From the NCBI GenBank assembly GCA_024275135.1, contig JAJRZS010000059.1, positions 24,001 to 78,866 on the forward strand: a stretch of 54,866 nt of DNA, given 5' to 3'. The notes beneath the pieces were generated by a model. That model made no database searches and was not told where the DNA came from. It worked only from the letters and a program-made list of their open reading frames with translations. The position numbers and the translations under genes were made by a program. Shown here in pieces: positions 16,723 to 25,733 of the stretch; the stretch's first letter is position 1, and the number at the start of each line of letters is the position of its first letter. This DNA comes from Planctomycetota bacterium (GTDB lineage Bacteria > Planctomycetota > UBA1135).

Positions 16723-17765
16723 ACGGCCGCGCCTTTCTGCAAAGCCGATGGAGTGCTGTGCTTGCCCCTTTGGGTTGGCTTTATGCAGCTGTTGGTCGTT
16801 TGCGGGTGTGGGCTTATCAGCATGGATGGAAAACTTCGGTGCGTCCGCCTTGGCCCACGCTTTCTATTGGCAACATCGCCGTCGGCGGTACCGGAAAAAC
16901 ACCCTTTTTGTTTCACACCTTGGCTTGGTTGCAGCAACAAGGCGCCGAAGTCGGGGTGCTGTCGCGCGGCTATGGCGGTGATGAAGGGCGCATCCTCGAA
17001 AACCGTTTCCCTGCTGCGCATTTGGTGGAAGGGGCCGACCGCGTTGCGGGATTGAAAAAATTCAAGCAGCGGCAACCGCAACCCGAAGTTTTACTTTTGG
17101 ATGATGGCTTTCAGCATCTACGCTTACGTCGCGATTTGGATGTGGTCTTGCTCGATGCTTTGCATCCTTTTGGCCGTTGCTTGCCAGCTGGTTTTTTTCG
17201 CGAGTCCGCGGCAAGTTTGCAGCGTGCAGATTTGATTATTTTGTCGCGCGCAAGCTTGGTTGAGGCCGAGCGGCGGGATTGGATTTGGCGGCAAGTGGAA
17301 GACTTACGTGGGCAGGAAAAACCGTTTCCTCGCATCGAAGGGGACGTGAAGGCAAGGGTTTTGCGCAACCTGCAGAGCAAACAAGAGATTCCCATAAAAA
17401 GTTTTGCCAACAAAAAGGTGGTGCTCGCTGCGGGCATCGGCAATCACGACTCCTTTTTGCAATTGGTACAAGCTGCGGGTATCGAAGTGGAAAATTACCA
17501 TCGCCTGCCCGATCATTATGCCTGGAGTATGCGGGATCGGGCGCTGCTTTCTTCGCCTTTGCCAGTCTTGGTGACGGAGAAGGATGGGGTGAAGTTGCGC
17601 CCCTTTACGCCCAAAAATTGTTGGGAGGTCTGCGTTGATTGGTATTTCCAATGCGGTGAGGACGAGTGGAATCAACGCATGGAAGGGTTTTATCTACCTG
17701 TGCGAGCCGGCCGGATAGAGCCATTATGGGCAGCAGCGGATCCGCGTGCTGGAGGTGTCCCATGA
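16704..17765 (+). CDS. lpxK: Tetraacyldisaccharide 4'-kinase
   Basis: Inner-membrane kinase adding the 4'-phosphate to the lipid A disaccharide. 353 aa: an N-terminal membrane-facing helix (SAVLAPLGWLYAAVGRLR), the P-loop region TLSIGNIAVGGTGKTPF, GVLSRGYGG, LLLDDGFQHLRLRRDLDVV and LPAGFFRE, all typical of LpxK. The frame starts ATG 16704 inside the sulfatase gene. TTG 16719 would give a TTGA overlap with the sulfatase stop just after GGGAGGAG and is an alternative. It overlaps the next gene by ATGA. This gene shows the cell makes lipid A. Confidence 0.94.
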   Translation: MVGGALNGRAFLQSRWSAVLAPLGWLYAAVGRLRVWAYQHGWKTSVRPPWPTLSIGNIAVGGTGKTPFLFHTLAWLQQQGAEVGVLSRGYGGDEGRILENRFPAAHLVEGADRVAGLKKFKQRQPQPEVLLLDDGFQHLRLRRDLDVVLLDALHPFGRCLPAGFFRESAASLQRADLIILSRASLVEAERRDWIWRQVEDLRGQEKPFPRIEGDVKARVLRNLQSKQEIPIKSFANKKVVLAAGIGNHDSFLQLVQAAGIEVENYHRLPDHYAWSMRDRALLSSPLPVLVTEKDGVKLRPFTPKNCWEVCVDWYFQCGEDEWNQRMEGFYLPVRAGRIEPLWAAADPRAGGVP

Positions 17766-18706
17766 GCCGACTGCGTCAATTGCGCAAGCGCATTCGCCGT
17801 CGCTGGAAACGCAAACCCGGCCTCATTCCGTGGTTGTTGTATCAACCCATGCGTGTCTTCGTTGCCTTCCTTCGGCTCTTGCCGGACCGATGGATGTTTG
17901 CCTTAGCGCGGGGGCTTGCTGGCTTGGCCTGGTGTTTCCCCCGGCGACGTCGCGTGGGGCGTTTCCACTTGCGGCAAGCTTTGCCGGCCTTGTCAGAAAA
18001 GGAGCGCGATTCCCTGTTGAGGGAGTCTTGCCGGCAGTTGGGGCAAGAGGCCGCAGAGATTTTGGTTTATGGTCAACGCTTGCGAGATGGCTTCCTCGAT
18101 AGGGTGGAGTTTTCTGCGGGTTGTAAGGAACAACTCTTGTCGTTGCGTGGAAAAGGCGCCATCTTTGTGCAAGGGCACCTCGGGGCCTTTGAATTGGGGG
18201 GCGCGGTGTTGGGGCAACTTGGCCTGGATCCGGCCTTTCCTATGCGCATGCCCAACAATTACTACCTTGGTCAAGATTTGGTGGCGAAACGGGCTGGTTG
18301 GGGCGTTACCTTGTTGCCCCGTCAGGGGGCTGTGCGCCAAATGATGAAGCATCTGCGCCAGGGTGGCTCGGTGGTCCTGGCAACCGATCAAAATGCCCAT
18401 CACGCGCCTATTTTTGTGCCTTGGTTTGGGGTTCCTGCAGCTACCGAGCGTGCGGCGGCTTCTCTATGCTTGAAGTTGGGAACGCCCTTGGTGGTATTCT
18501 GGTGTCTGCGCAGTGCACAACTCGGCTGTTGGTCTTTTGGCTGCGTGGTGCTGACCGAAGGTGGGGAGCGGCAAGAAGCCACCGACGAGGCCGTTGTGGC
18601 TTTAACCTCGCGCATGCATCAGCATTTGGAAGACGTCATCCGCGCGCATCCCGAACAATACTTGTGGATTCACGATCGCTACCGCACCCGACCTGGCGAA
18701 ACATAA
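17762..18706 (+). CDS. lpxL: Lipid A late acyltransferase (LpxL/HtrB-like)
   Basis: 314-aa lysophospholipid-type acyltransferase that adds secondary acyl chains to Kdo-lipid A or its precursor at the inner membrane. Evidence: a basic N-terminus (RLRQLRKRIRRRWKRK), a membrane helix (MRVFVAFLRLLPDRWMFALA), the catalytic HX4E motif in QGHLGAFELGG, ATDQNAHHAPIFVPWFG with the conserved D-N, and YLWIHDRYRTRP at the C-terminus. It starts within the lpxK stop codon (ATGA). Whether it is an LpxL or an LpxM type cannot be told. Confidence 0.88.
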   Translation: MSRLRQLRKRIRRRWKRKPGLIPWLLYQPMRVFVAFLRLLPDRWMFALARGLAGLAWCFPRRRRVGRFHLRQALPALSEKERDSLLRESCRQLGQEAAEILVYGQRLRDGFLDRVEFSAGCKEQLLSLRGKGAIFVQGHLGAFELGGAVLGQLGLDPAFPMRMPNNYYLGQDLVAKRAGWGVTLLPRQGAVRQMMKHLRQGGSVVLATDQNAHHAPIFVPWFGVPAATERAAASLCLKLGTPLVVFWCLRSAQLGCWSFGCVVLTEGGERQEATDEAVVALTSRMHQHLEDVIRAHPEQYLWIHDRYRTRPGET

Positions 18707-18710
18707 GCTC

Positions 18711-20174
18711 ATGGAGAATTCCCTACACGAACTGATTCCCGCTCTGCAAGGGTTGGGGCAGCCACGCGTGGCCGTGGTTGGCGACTTTATGCTCGATCGC
18801 TATCTCTGGGGAGATGCCAACCGCGTGAGCCCCGAGGCTCCGGTTCCGGTGGTGCATGCACATCGTGAGGAAGATCGATTAGGGGGAGCGGGTAATGTGG
18901 TGGCCAATCTTGTTGGCTTGGGTGGTGAGGTGCTTTGTTTTGGTGCGCTTGGCGCTGACGATTCCGCACAATCCATGTTGCAGGCTTTGCAGGCACTGGG
19001 GGCGCAAACGGATGGGATGTTGCTCTGTTCCAACCGTCCCACCATCCAAAAAATCCGGGTGATGGCACGCAACCAGCAGATGCTGCGCGTCGATCGAGAG
19101 CAACGTCACCCTTTGCTGGCAACAGAAGAGCAGCAATTGCTGCAAAGCCTCAGTGACAGTTCCTGGGATGTGTTGGTGCTTTCCGATTATGGCAAGGGAT
19201 GTTTGTCGGCATCCTTAACCCAAGCGGTGTTGGCTGAGGCAAAGCGCCGCGGCGTTCCTAGTCTGGTGGATCCCAAATCCCCAGATTTCCAGCGCTACTG
19301 CGGCGCGACGATGCTCACTCCCAACCGCCAAGAAGCAGAGCTTGCTGCCCAATCTTCCCTTGCTGATGTGGATGCTTTGGCCCGGGAAGGGGAGCGTTTG
19401 CGCGCCGAAGCCGGGTCGCAGGCGCTGTTAATCACGCTGGGTGCCGAGGGGATGTTCCTATTGGAAGAGGGTCAAGAACCTCTGCATTTACCGACTGCCG
19501 CGCGTCAGGTTTACGATGTGACCGGTGCTGGAGATACGGTGGTCGCCACTTTGGCCATGGCTTTGGGCAGCGGCTACGCGCATGCTTTGGCCGTGCGTTT
19601 GGCCAATGCCTCGGCTGGTTTGGCCGTAGCCAAGGTCGGTACCACCGCCGTGGGGCGTGAAGAGTTGCTTCATTGTTTGCGTGTCAGTACGCCGGCCGGA
19701 AAAATCTTCAGGGTAGAGGATGACCAAAGCTTGGCAGAAGCTCTGGCCGCGTTCCGATTGGAAGGGCGTCGAGTGGTATTTACCAATGGCTGCTTTGATA
19801 TTTTGCATGCTGGCCATGTGCGTTATTTGCGCGCTGCACGGGGGTTGGGCGATGTTTTAGTCGTAGGCCTCAACAGTGATGAATCCGTGCGCAGTTTGAA
19901 GGGAGAGGATCGACCATTCAATACCTTGCAGGATCGTGCCGAAGTTCTGGCTGGATTGGAATGCGTCGACTTGGTGATCCCTTTTGCTGAGGACACTCCA
20001 GAGAATTTAATCCGTCGCATTCGTCCCCAGGTTCTAGTAAAAGGAGCCGATTGGCGAGGCAAAGGGGTTGCCGGCGCGGAATTCGTAGAAGAAGTTGGGG
20101 GCGAAGTGAAGTTTATCGATTTGTTGCCCGGGCGCAGCACCACCAATTTGGCAGACCGTATTCGCAAAGGTTGA
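18711..20174 (+). CDS. hldE: Bifunctional heptose 7-phosphate kinase / heptose 1-phosphate adenylyltransferase
   Basis: Makes ADP-heptose for the LPS inner core. The N-terminal ribokinase-like domain (about 1-325) has VVGDFMLDRYLWGD, DRLGGAGNVVANL and YDVTGAGDTVVATLAMAL with the catalytic Asp. The C-terminal nucleotidyltransferase domain (about 345-487) has VFTNGCFDILHAGHVRYL with the HxGH motif and VVGLNSDESVRSLKG. Full length at 487 aa, both active sites intact. It follows lpxL by 4 bases and shares TGATG with the next gene. Confidence 0.95.
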   Translation: MENSLHELIPALQGLGQPRVAVVGDFMLDRYLWGDANRVSPEAPVPVVHAHREEDRLGGAGNVVANLVGLGGEVLCFGALGADDSAQSMLQALQALGAQTDGMLLCSNRPTIQKIRVMARNQQMLRVDREQRHPLLATEEQQLLQSLSDSSWDVLVLSDYGKGCLSASLTQAVLAEAKRRGVPSLVDPKSPDFQRYCGATMLTPNRQEAELAAQSSLADVDALAREGERLRAEAGSQALLITLGAEGMFLLEEGQEPLHLPTAARQVYDVTGAGDTVVATLAMALGSGYAHALAVRLANASAGLAVAKVGTTAVGREELLHCLRVSTPAGKIFRVEDDQSLAEALAAFRLEGRRVVFTNGCFDILHAGHVRYLRAARGLGDVLVVGLNSDESVRSLKGEDRPFNTLQDRAEVLAGLECVDLVIPFAEDTPENLIRRIRPQVLVKGADWRGKGVAGAEFVEEVGGEVKFIDLLPGRSTTNLADRIRKG

Positions 20175-20995
20175 TGCCGATGCGCCCATCCAGATGGTTG
20201 TGGGCTTTGGGCTTGCTGGCCGGCCTGGTCTCGGGCTTGCTGGGAGTTGGCGGTGGTCTAGTTGTCAGTCCTTTGCTGTTGTTGAGCGGACTTTCCCTTG
20301 CGCAAGCGACAGGCACCGCCTTGGCGGTGATTCCGTTGGTGGCGGCAGTGGCCGTCATCGCCGACATTCTGACTTTGCCAGGAAACCTCCAGGTTGGCTT
20401 GGCTTTGGCAGTTGCTGTTGGTGGTCCCTTGGGGGTTTTTTGTGGGCGCCAACTTTATTCGCGTTTGCCCGCTCGGCGCTTAAAGTTTATCTTTCAGTTC
20501 TTGTTGTTGTTGACGGCACTGCGAAGTTTTGGCCTGTGGGGTTCCTTGCCCACAGAGGCTTTGGCGGGATGGAGTGACAACCCGTATTTTCGCATGCTTT
20601 TGGCGGCTGGACTCGGTTCCTTGGGCGGGGTTTGTGCCGTATTGTTTGGCGTCGGCGGCGGCGTGGTTGTGGTGCCCGGCTTAATCTTTGTTGTGGGTGC
20701 TGTGGACTATCGAGCGGCGACGGCAGCAAGTCTGCTGGCTATGGTGCCGACGGCATGGCTTTCCTTGCGCGTTGCCTTGGCCAGCAAGCGCGTGGTCGTC
20801 TCGTTTTTGCCGCCTTTGCTCGGTGGTGCAATTCCCGCAGCGGCTATAGCGGTATGGCTGCGCAACCAACATATGCAGCCAGACAAGCTAAGCTTGCTTT
20901 TTGCCTGCTTTTTGCTTTTTGTGATGATTCGCTTGGGTTTCAACCGCGAGGATTCTGCTTCAAATTCGGATCCGCACTGGCAACATAAATCTTGA
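20174..20995 (+). CDS. TauE/SafE-family membrane permease
   Basis: 273-aa polytopic membrane protein with about eight hydrophobic segments in two repeats. Each begins with a Gly-rich motif (AGLVSGLLGVGGGLVVSPLLL near the start; VCAVLFGVGGGVVVVPGLIF in the middle), diagnostic of the sulfite/anion-exporter TauE/SafE family. The substrate is unknown; relatives move sulfite, sulfoacetate or organic anions. It starts in the hldE stop (TGATG), so it belongs to the envelope unit, but a role in LPS is not implied. Its 3' end overlaps the opposing response-regulator gene by 56 bases. Confidence 0.85.
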   Translation: MPMRPSRWLWALGLLAGLVSGLLGVGGGLVVSPLLLLSGLSLAQATGTALAVIPLVAAVAVIADILTLPGNLQVGLALAVAVGGPLGVFCGRQLYSRLPARRLKFIFQFLLLLTALRSFGLWGSLPTEALAGWSDNPYFRMLLAAGLGSLGGVCAVLFGVGGGVVVVPGLIFVVGAVDYRAATAASLLAMVPTAWLSLRVALASKRVVVSFLPPLLGGAIPAAAIAVWLRNQHMQPDKLSLLFACFLLFVMIRLGFNREDSASNSDPHWQHKS

Positions 20996-21893
20996 CCCGA
21001 TTGCGCCCACTATCTTTGGCCCAATAGAGAGCACGGTCGGCTTGTTCCACCAAATCCAGCAGTTCCACGCGATCGGCACCCTCGGCTGAGGCGGTGCCAA
21101 AGCTCGCCGTGACTTGGATGGTTTCTCCATCCTCTGTAGTAAAACGCATGGCCGCCAGTTGGTTGCGACAGCGCTCCGCCACTTCCGCGCATTGAATGAT
21201 GTCGGCGCCTGGCAGGGCGATGAGAAATTCTTCTCCACCCCAACGGCCAACATAGTCGCCACCTCGAATTGCCGAAGAGAAGCATTCTGCAGCGCCCTTC
21301 AACACGGTGTCGCCCATGTTATGACCATAATTGTCATTGACTGCTTTGAAGTGATCTAAGTCGATCATAACCAGGCCTAAGGGGCGACGCTCCCGGCGCA
21401 TCCGGTCTTCATCCAAGCGCATGGTGTCGAGCATGGCACGCCGGTTCATGAGTTGGGTCAGCGCGTCCGTGCGGGAGAGTTGGACCGCTTCCTCTTTTTT
21501 CCTCTTTAGTTCTGCTTGCAGATTTAAAATCCATTCCCCGTTGCGCAAACGCGCCTGCAATTCCAAGGGTTCAAAGGGCTTGGTGATGAAATCGTTCGCA
21601 CCCGCCTGAATGCCTTGGGCCAAATCTTCAGAGCTTTCTTTGCTGGTAAGGAGAATAATGAAGCAAAGATTGTCACTGTCGGATTCTTCTTCGCGAATCT
21701 TCGAACACAAGCCAGGCCCATCGAGTTTGGGCATCATCCAGTCGGTGATGACTAAGGGTGGGACCTCTTGTTGGAAGATCGCAAAGGCTTCCATGCCATC
21801 GACGGCTTGCAAAACCTGGTGCCCCCAGGTTTCTAGTTGTTTGGCGAGGACTAAGCGTCCAATCTTGTCGTCATCAGCAATCAGAATCTTCAT
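20940..21893 (-). CDS. Response regulator with GGDEF domain (diguanylate cyclase)
   Basis: 317-aa regulator that should make cyclic di-GMP when phosphorylated. Receiver domain 1-118: acidic triad IADDDK, phospho-acceptor Asp51 (VITDWMMP) and Lys105 (FITKPFEP). A coiled-coil linker spans about 120-140. GGDEF domain from about 141: [29 protein letters not shown] and the active site RWGGEEF (GGEEF 219-223), with the inhibitory RxxD site (RGGD 210-213) five residues before it, predicting product inhibition. It overlaps the histidine kinase stop by 4 bases, so kinase and regulator are a pair. Confidence 0.93.
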   Translation of the reverse strand: MKILIADDDKIGRLVLAKQLETWGHQVLQAVDGMEAFAIFQQEVPPLVITDWMMPKLDGPGLCSKIREEESDSDNLCFIILLTSKESSEDLAQGIQAGANDFITKPFEPLELQARLRNGEWILNLQAELKRKKEEAVQLSRTDALTQLMNRRAMLDTMRLDEDRMRRERRPLGLVMIDLDHFKAVNDNYGHNMGDTVLKGAAECFSSAIRGGDYVGRWGGEEFLIALPGADIIQCAEVAERCRNQLAAMRFTTEDGETIQVTASFGTASAEGADRVELLDLVEQADRALYWAKDSGRNRVKIYVASADPNLKQNPRG

Positions 21894-24049
21894 GGCGTGG
21901 GAGGGGAGGTGGTCGCTTTATTACCCCAAGTCGACAGCGCATCTAGGAGTTGTTTGCGGGTAAAGGGTTTGGTGATGTGGGCGTCCATGCCAGCATCGTG
22001 GCTGCGCTGACGTTCTTCTGCGGAAGCATGGGCGGTAAGGGCGATGATGGGGACTTCCCTGCCTTGGTCCAAATTACGGATGGTGCGACACGCTTCATGA
22101 CCGCCCATGACCGGCATTTGCAAATCCATCAAGATGAGATCGACGGATTCTTTTTGGAAAATCTCTACCGCTTCTGCTCCATTCTTTGCCTGCAAAACTT
22201 GGTGCCCCATGCTTTCCAACATGCGCCGGACGATGAGGGCATTGGTTGGTTGGTCTTCTGCTACCAATACGCGCAGGGGGGACGCTTTCAGGGCTTGCTC
22301 ATTGGTTTTCGCAGTTTGCTTTGCTGCAAGGAGAGACTCAATAAACTGCAGATCCAGTGAGTCGGGCGGGCAGTAAATCGGGTTGTCGAACTGGCTTGGA
22401 GGGAATTTTTCAGGTTTGCTGGTGAAAACAATTTTGCAATCAAAATGCTGGCAAAAGGCATGCAGCAGTTTTTGATTTTCCTTTGCCGTAGTGGCGTCGG
22501 TAAAAAGGAAGCGATGTTGGTATTTTTCCTCGAACAGATCTCTTGCCACCGTCCATAAGTCACTGTTCATGGGCGTTGGCTGCGCGTCCACCCCAAGAGA
22601 CACCAGTTTGGCGCTGGTTGCTTGAGAAGAAGAACCCATCACTACAGCAGCACAAGGTTTGAGCAAGGGGGGCGAGGCGATTTCCTGTAGAGGAAGGTGA
22701 ATATGGAACGCGCTTCCTTGATCCACTTGGCTTTCCACGGTTAAGGTGCCACCCATCAGCTCCACCAGGTTGCGGGAAATGGTGAGCCCCAACCCCGTGC
22801 CTCCAAAATTGCGCGTGGTGGAGCCATCGGCCTGGGTGAAACTCTCAAAAATATTGTGGAGCCGGTCGCTTGGGATGCCGATGCCTTCGTCTTCTACCGT
22901 AATCCGAACCTCAGCGGTTTCGTTGGGCGAAGCGGGAAAATGGAGACCGGCATTCACGCGGATGGCGCCATTGGGAGTGAACTTGACCGCATTGCCGACG
23001 AGGTTGTGAATGACCTGGCGTAGGCGATTGGGGTCCCCCAGAATTTGTTTGGGAATACGGCCATCATGCTCAAATAGAATCTCTACTTTGGCTTGACCGC
23101 CAAGGCGGTGCATGTTGAGGGTATCTTCAATGAGCGGAATCAGTGCAAAGGGCACTTGTTCCACTTCCATTTTTCCAGCCTCAATCTTAGAAAAATCGAG
23201 AAGGTCATTGATTAATTTCAACAGACCGTGCCCACAGCGGTTGGCGATTTCTAATAGATCGCGCTGCTCGTCGCTAAGCTCCGTTTGCATGACCAAATCC
23301 GTCATGCCCAAAATCCCATTCATCGGCGTGCGAATTTCGTGGCTCATGTTGGCCAAAAACTCTTGTTTGGCTTGATTGGCGGCTTCTGAGTGCTCAACGG
23401 CTTCCTGCAGTTCCCTTTTCGCGATCCCAAGGTCATGCATGATGTCGGCATTTTGGTAGCGCCGAATCATGGCGTGGGAGTTGACTTGGTTGGCGCGGCG
23501 TACTCCGCTGCCGCAAAATAGGAAAAACACTCCAACTACGGTGGCAATGGCATAGTCTGGCTCAGTTGCAAAGAACATGCCGAGGACGGGGGGAATCAAA
23601 ATGCAGCTACTAAAAATGGCATAGCTTTTCAAACGAGGCGAAAGCGTGACCACGGAGGAGGCATTGATGCCGGCAAAAATCATCATGCAAAAGGCACGGT
23701 CGGCGGCACCTAAACTGGGCAAGACGAGAAGGAAGCCCAAACTCCAGGCCAAAGCGCAGGTGGCGATGCAGAAGGTATGACGTTTGAGATTCTCTGCTGC
23801 AGCAGCGCGATGGCGGCGATAAAAGCGGAAATTGAGTGCACGCAAGCCCACTGAAAGGCAAACCATCACCGTCCACGCGGCGAGGGGGCCATGCGGGAGA
23901 TGGTCGAACTTGAAGCCGACCACCATGGCCATGACCAACAAATGGCCCACAATCGCGCTTTTTTCGTTCAGATACAAATCCGCCACCAGGTCCTTCTGGT
24001 AGCGTTCTCGGTACTGAGGAAAGCGGTCGATGAGGGTCTTTTTTGCCAT
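21890..24049 (-). CDS. Membrane hybrid sensor histidine kinase
   Basis: 719-aa kinase, probable partner of the downstream GGDEF regulator. From ATG 24049: an N-terminal region with about five to six membrane helices (about 30-185), no periplasmic sensor domain and no recognised ligand site; a coiled coil; HisKA with His237 ([14 protein letters not shown]); HATPase with [20 protein letters not shown] and GGTGLGL (about 345-455). A degenerate receiver-like segment (about 465-575) is followed by a true receiver (about 592-715) with Asp642 (LILMDLQMP). The frame runs open to 24283, but the chosen Met has AAGGTG just upstream and begins sensible protein. Confidence 0.9.
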   Translation of the reverse strand: MAKKTLIDRFPQYRERYQKDLVADLYLNEKSAIVGHLLVMAMVVGFKFDHLPHGPLAAWTVMVCLSVGLRALNFRFYRRHRAAAAENLKRHTFCIATCALAWSLGFLLVLPSLGAADRAFCMMIFAGINASSVVTLSPRLKSYAIFSSCILIPPVLGMFFATEPDYAIATVVGVFFLFCGSGVRRANQVNSHAMIRRYQNADIMHDLGIAKRELQEAVEHSEAANQAKQEFLANMSHEIRTPMNGILGMTDLVMQTELSDEQRDLLEIANRCGHGLLKLINDLLDFSKIEAGKMEVEQVPFALIPLIEDTLNMHRLGGQAKVEILFEHDGRIPKQILGDPNRLRQVIHNLVGNAVKFTPNGAIRVNAGLHFPASPNETAEVRITVEDEGIGIPSDRLHNIFESFTQADGSTTRNFGGTGLGLTISRNLVELMGGTLTVESQVDQGSAFHIHLPLQEIASPPLLKPCAAVVMGSSSQATSAKLVSLGVDAQPTPMNSDLWTVARDLFEEKYQHRFLFTDATTAKENQKLLHAFCQHFDCKIVFTSKPEKFPPSQFDNPIYCPPDSLDLQFIESLLAAKQTAKTNEQALKASPLRVLVAEDQPTNALIVRRMLESMGHQVLQAKNGAEAVEIFQKESVDLILMDLQMPVMGGHEACRTIRNLDQGREVPIIALTAHASAEERQRSHDAGMDAHITKPFTRKQLLDALSTWGNKATTSPPTP

Positions 24050-24085
24050 GGAGTCACCTTTGGGAGGCGAAAAACCACCCAAGAG

Positions 24086-24099
24086 CCTGTTTTTACAGG
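24086..24099. repeat. 14-bp palindrome upstream of the histidine kinase
   Basis: CCTGTTTTTACAGG: perfect 5-bp arms in the 172-base divergent gap 24050-24221. It could be an operator or a small hairpin. It is shorter than a classical enterobacterial LexA box. No other clear element is visible in the gap except a weak TTACCG/TAGGCT pair (24166-24193) facing the plus-strand gene. Confidence 0.3.
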
Positions 24100-24221
24100 T
24101 CGGCAAGGGTCTATCGGCACGAATCTGTGTCTTTCCTGAGTTGGAAATGTGGAAAATGGGAAAAGTTACCGAGCCTGCAGGCGATGCTAGGCTGATTATT
24201 CCTGAACCCAGGAGCCCCACG

Positions 24222-25691
24222 ATGATTTCACTTTTTGTTTCCTTCGTTCTGTTTTCTGCGCCGCAGGAATTGACCACTCTCAACGCGGATGCACCTCATC
24301 CCAGTTATCCGGTTTGGGTCACTCATAATCTCAGTGATGATGATGTGGCTTGGAATTACCAACCCTGGTGGGTTCGCCTTGAGCCGAGTTGGCTGGAAGA
24401 AGAGCCGGGGCTTTCCGAGCAGGCGCGTAGGGCTTTATTGGCACGCGTTGCCGGTATCCAGGGAGCATCCGATGCGGAGTACCAGCAATGGTTGGAGGCC
24501 ACCCGAGACGACGCCATCATGCTCAATTACCGCATCTTGGTAGATGGCGCCGAGGCTCTTGTTGGCCGAGAATCGGTGCCCATGGGCAAGCCGGTGGCTT
24601 TTCACGATTTGGTGAGCCAGCTTGGAATCCTTGACTTCGATGTGGAAATTGCCTCTGGCTCGGAAATCTTCGAACCCCAAATGGGGGTGCAGTTTTCGGG
24701 AGCTTCCTTGGCTTTGCGCTTGTTGCCCATTTCCGGCCAGGGCTGGGATGCCGATTTGGCCTTGGTGTTTAGCCACCGCATTGAGGGTGAGGCCATTCCC
24801 ATGGATTATGCTCAGGTGGATGGGAAAAACCGCCTTATTGAGAGGATTGCCGAGGCACAGTCTCGGGTTCGGCTAGTTCCTCAACACGCTTTGACTCTCC
24901 ATTTGCCGGCACTCGGTCCGGGAGAAATTACCTTGGAATTGCTTGCGGATGCACCCGCACCAGCGGCGACAGTCGTGTTGCAAGAGCAGTTAGCGTGGGT
25001 GTCTTTGCCGTCTTTGGCTCGGCATCCCTCGTGGAACCAATTCTTGCGCGGTTGGCAAGAGCAAGGCAAGGTCTGGTCTAATGCGGAAGGGGATGTGGTG
25101 TTTCAGGGCGAAAACGCCTTGGCCATGGCGCAGGCGGCCGCGCAAACGCCGAGTCTGAACCCACCAATGGTGCATCTGGGATTGAAAGCCCAGCGTCTAT
25201 TGGCGGGCGTGGAGGGAGATCGTTCGGATTTGCAAATTCAGATGCTTGAAGACAAGCCTTTCCTTTTTGCTCAAGGCACGGTGCGGGATGCGCTGACGTC
25301 TTGGGAGGTGGAGGTCGCGCAAGTGGCGCGCGTTGCCGATCCTGTGTTCAGCAATCTGTTTTCCGGCTGGCAAGGACGCCTGCAAGCCCACCGCCGAGCC
25401 GACGGCCGTTACTTACTCGATGTGGATTTGAGTTTTTCTATGGTGGATGTCAGTCAATCACAATCCATCCGCTTGGCGGCGGCCACTTTGGGCGAAAAGG
25501 GTTACGACGGCGAGGTACCAGCCAGTCCAGCTCATAATATGAAGGTGGAAACCCCCGAAGTGCGTCAGGTTTCCTTTGTCGGTCATTATCTCACTGATGC
25601 CAATGGCAAGTTGGTGTTGATTCGCAGCGCCAATTCCATTTTGGGAGATGGTGGTCGTTTGCGCCTAGAGTTTCAGCTCAGCGATTCTTAA
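24222..25691 (+). CDS. Secreted protein of unknown function
   Basis: 489 aa. A short signal peptide ([15 protein letters not shown]) is followed by a soluble, Trp- and acidic-rich, probably beta-rich chain with no motif I can name. Features: [11 protein letters not shown] late in the chain and a C-terminal block [18 protein letters not shown] ending in LEFQLSDS. No lipobox, membrane anchor or repeat was seen. ATG 24222 was chosen because it begins the signal peptide and has AGGAG 7 nt upstream; the frame is open from 24030 across the promoter region. It lies 42 bases before the tricorn-like protease, in the same direction. Confidence 0.6.
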   Translation: MISLFVSFVLFSAPQELTTLNADAPHPSYPVWVTHNLSDDDVAWNYQPWWVRLEPSWLEEEPGLSEQARRALLARVAGIQGASDAEYQQWLEATRDDAIMLNYRILVDGAEALVGRESVPMGKPVAFHDLVSQLGILDFDVEIASGSEIFEPQMGVQFSGASLALRLLPISGQGWDADLALVFSHRIEGEAIPMDYAQVDGKNRLIERIAEAQSRVRLVPQHALTLHLPALGPGEITLELLADAPAPAATVVLQEQLAWVSLPSLARHPSWNQFLRGWQEQGKVWSNAEGDVVFQGENALAMAQAAAQTPSLNPPMVHLGLKAQRLLAGVEGDRSDLQIQMLEDKPFLFAQGTVRDALTSWEVEVAQVARVADPVFSNLFSGWQGRLQAHRRADGRYLLDVDLSFSMVDVSQSQSIRLAAATLGEKGYDGEVPASPAHNMKVETPEVRQVSFVGHYLTDANGKLVLIRSANSILGDGGRLRLEFQLSDS

Positions 25692-25718
25692 GCCGCTGCC
25701 GTAGCCGGGGGTGGCTGC

Positions 25719-25724
25719 TATGCT
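25719..25724 (+). promoter_or_regulatory. Candidate -10 (TATGCT) of the tricorn-like gene
   Basis: TATGCT ends 9 nt before ATG 25734, in the short gap after the secreted-protein gene. This suggests its own, possibly leaderless, transcript. Confidence 0.35.
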
Positions 25725-25733
25725 TGCCGCCTC

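Noticed and set aside
24086..24099. Palindrome CCTGTTTTTACAGG as a LexA box
   Set aside because: Resembles CTGT...ACAG but the spacing is 4, not 8, and the nearby genes are not damage genes.
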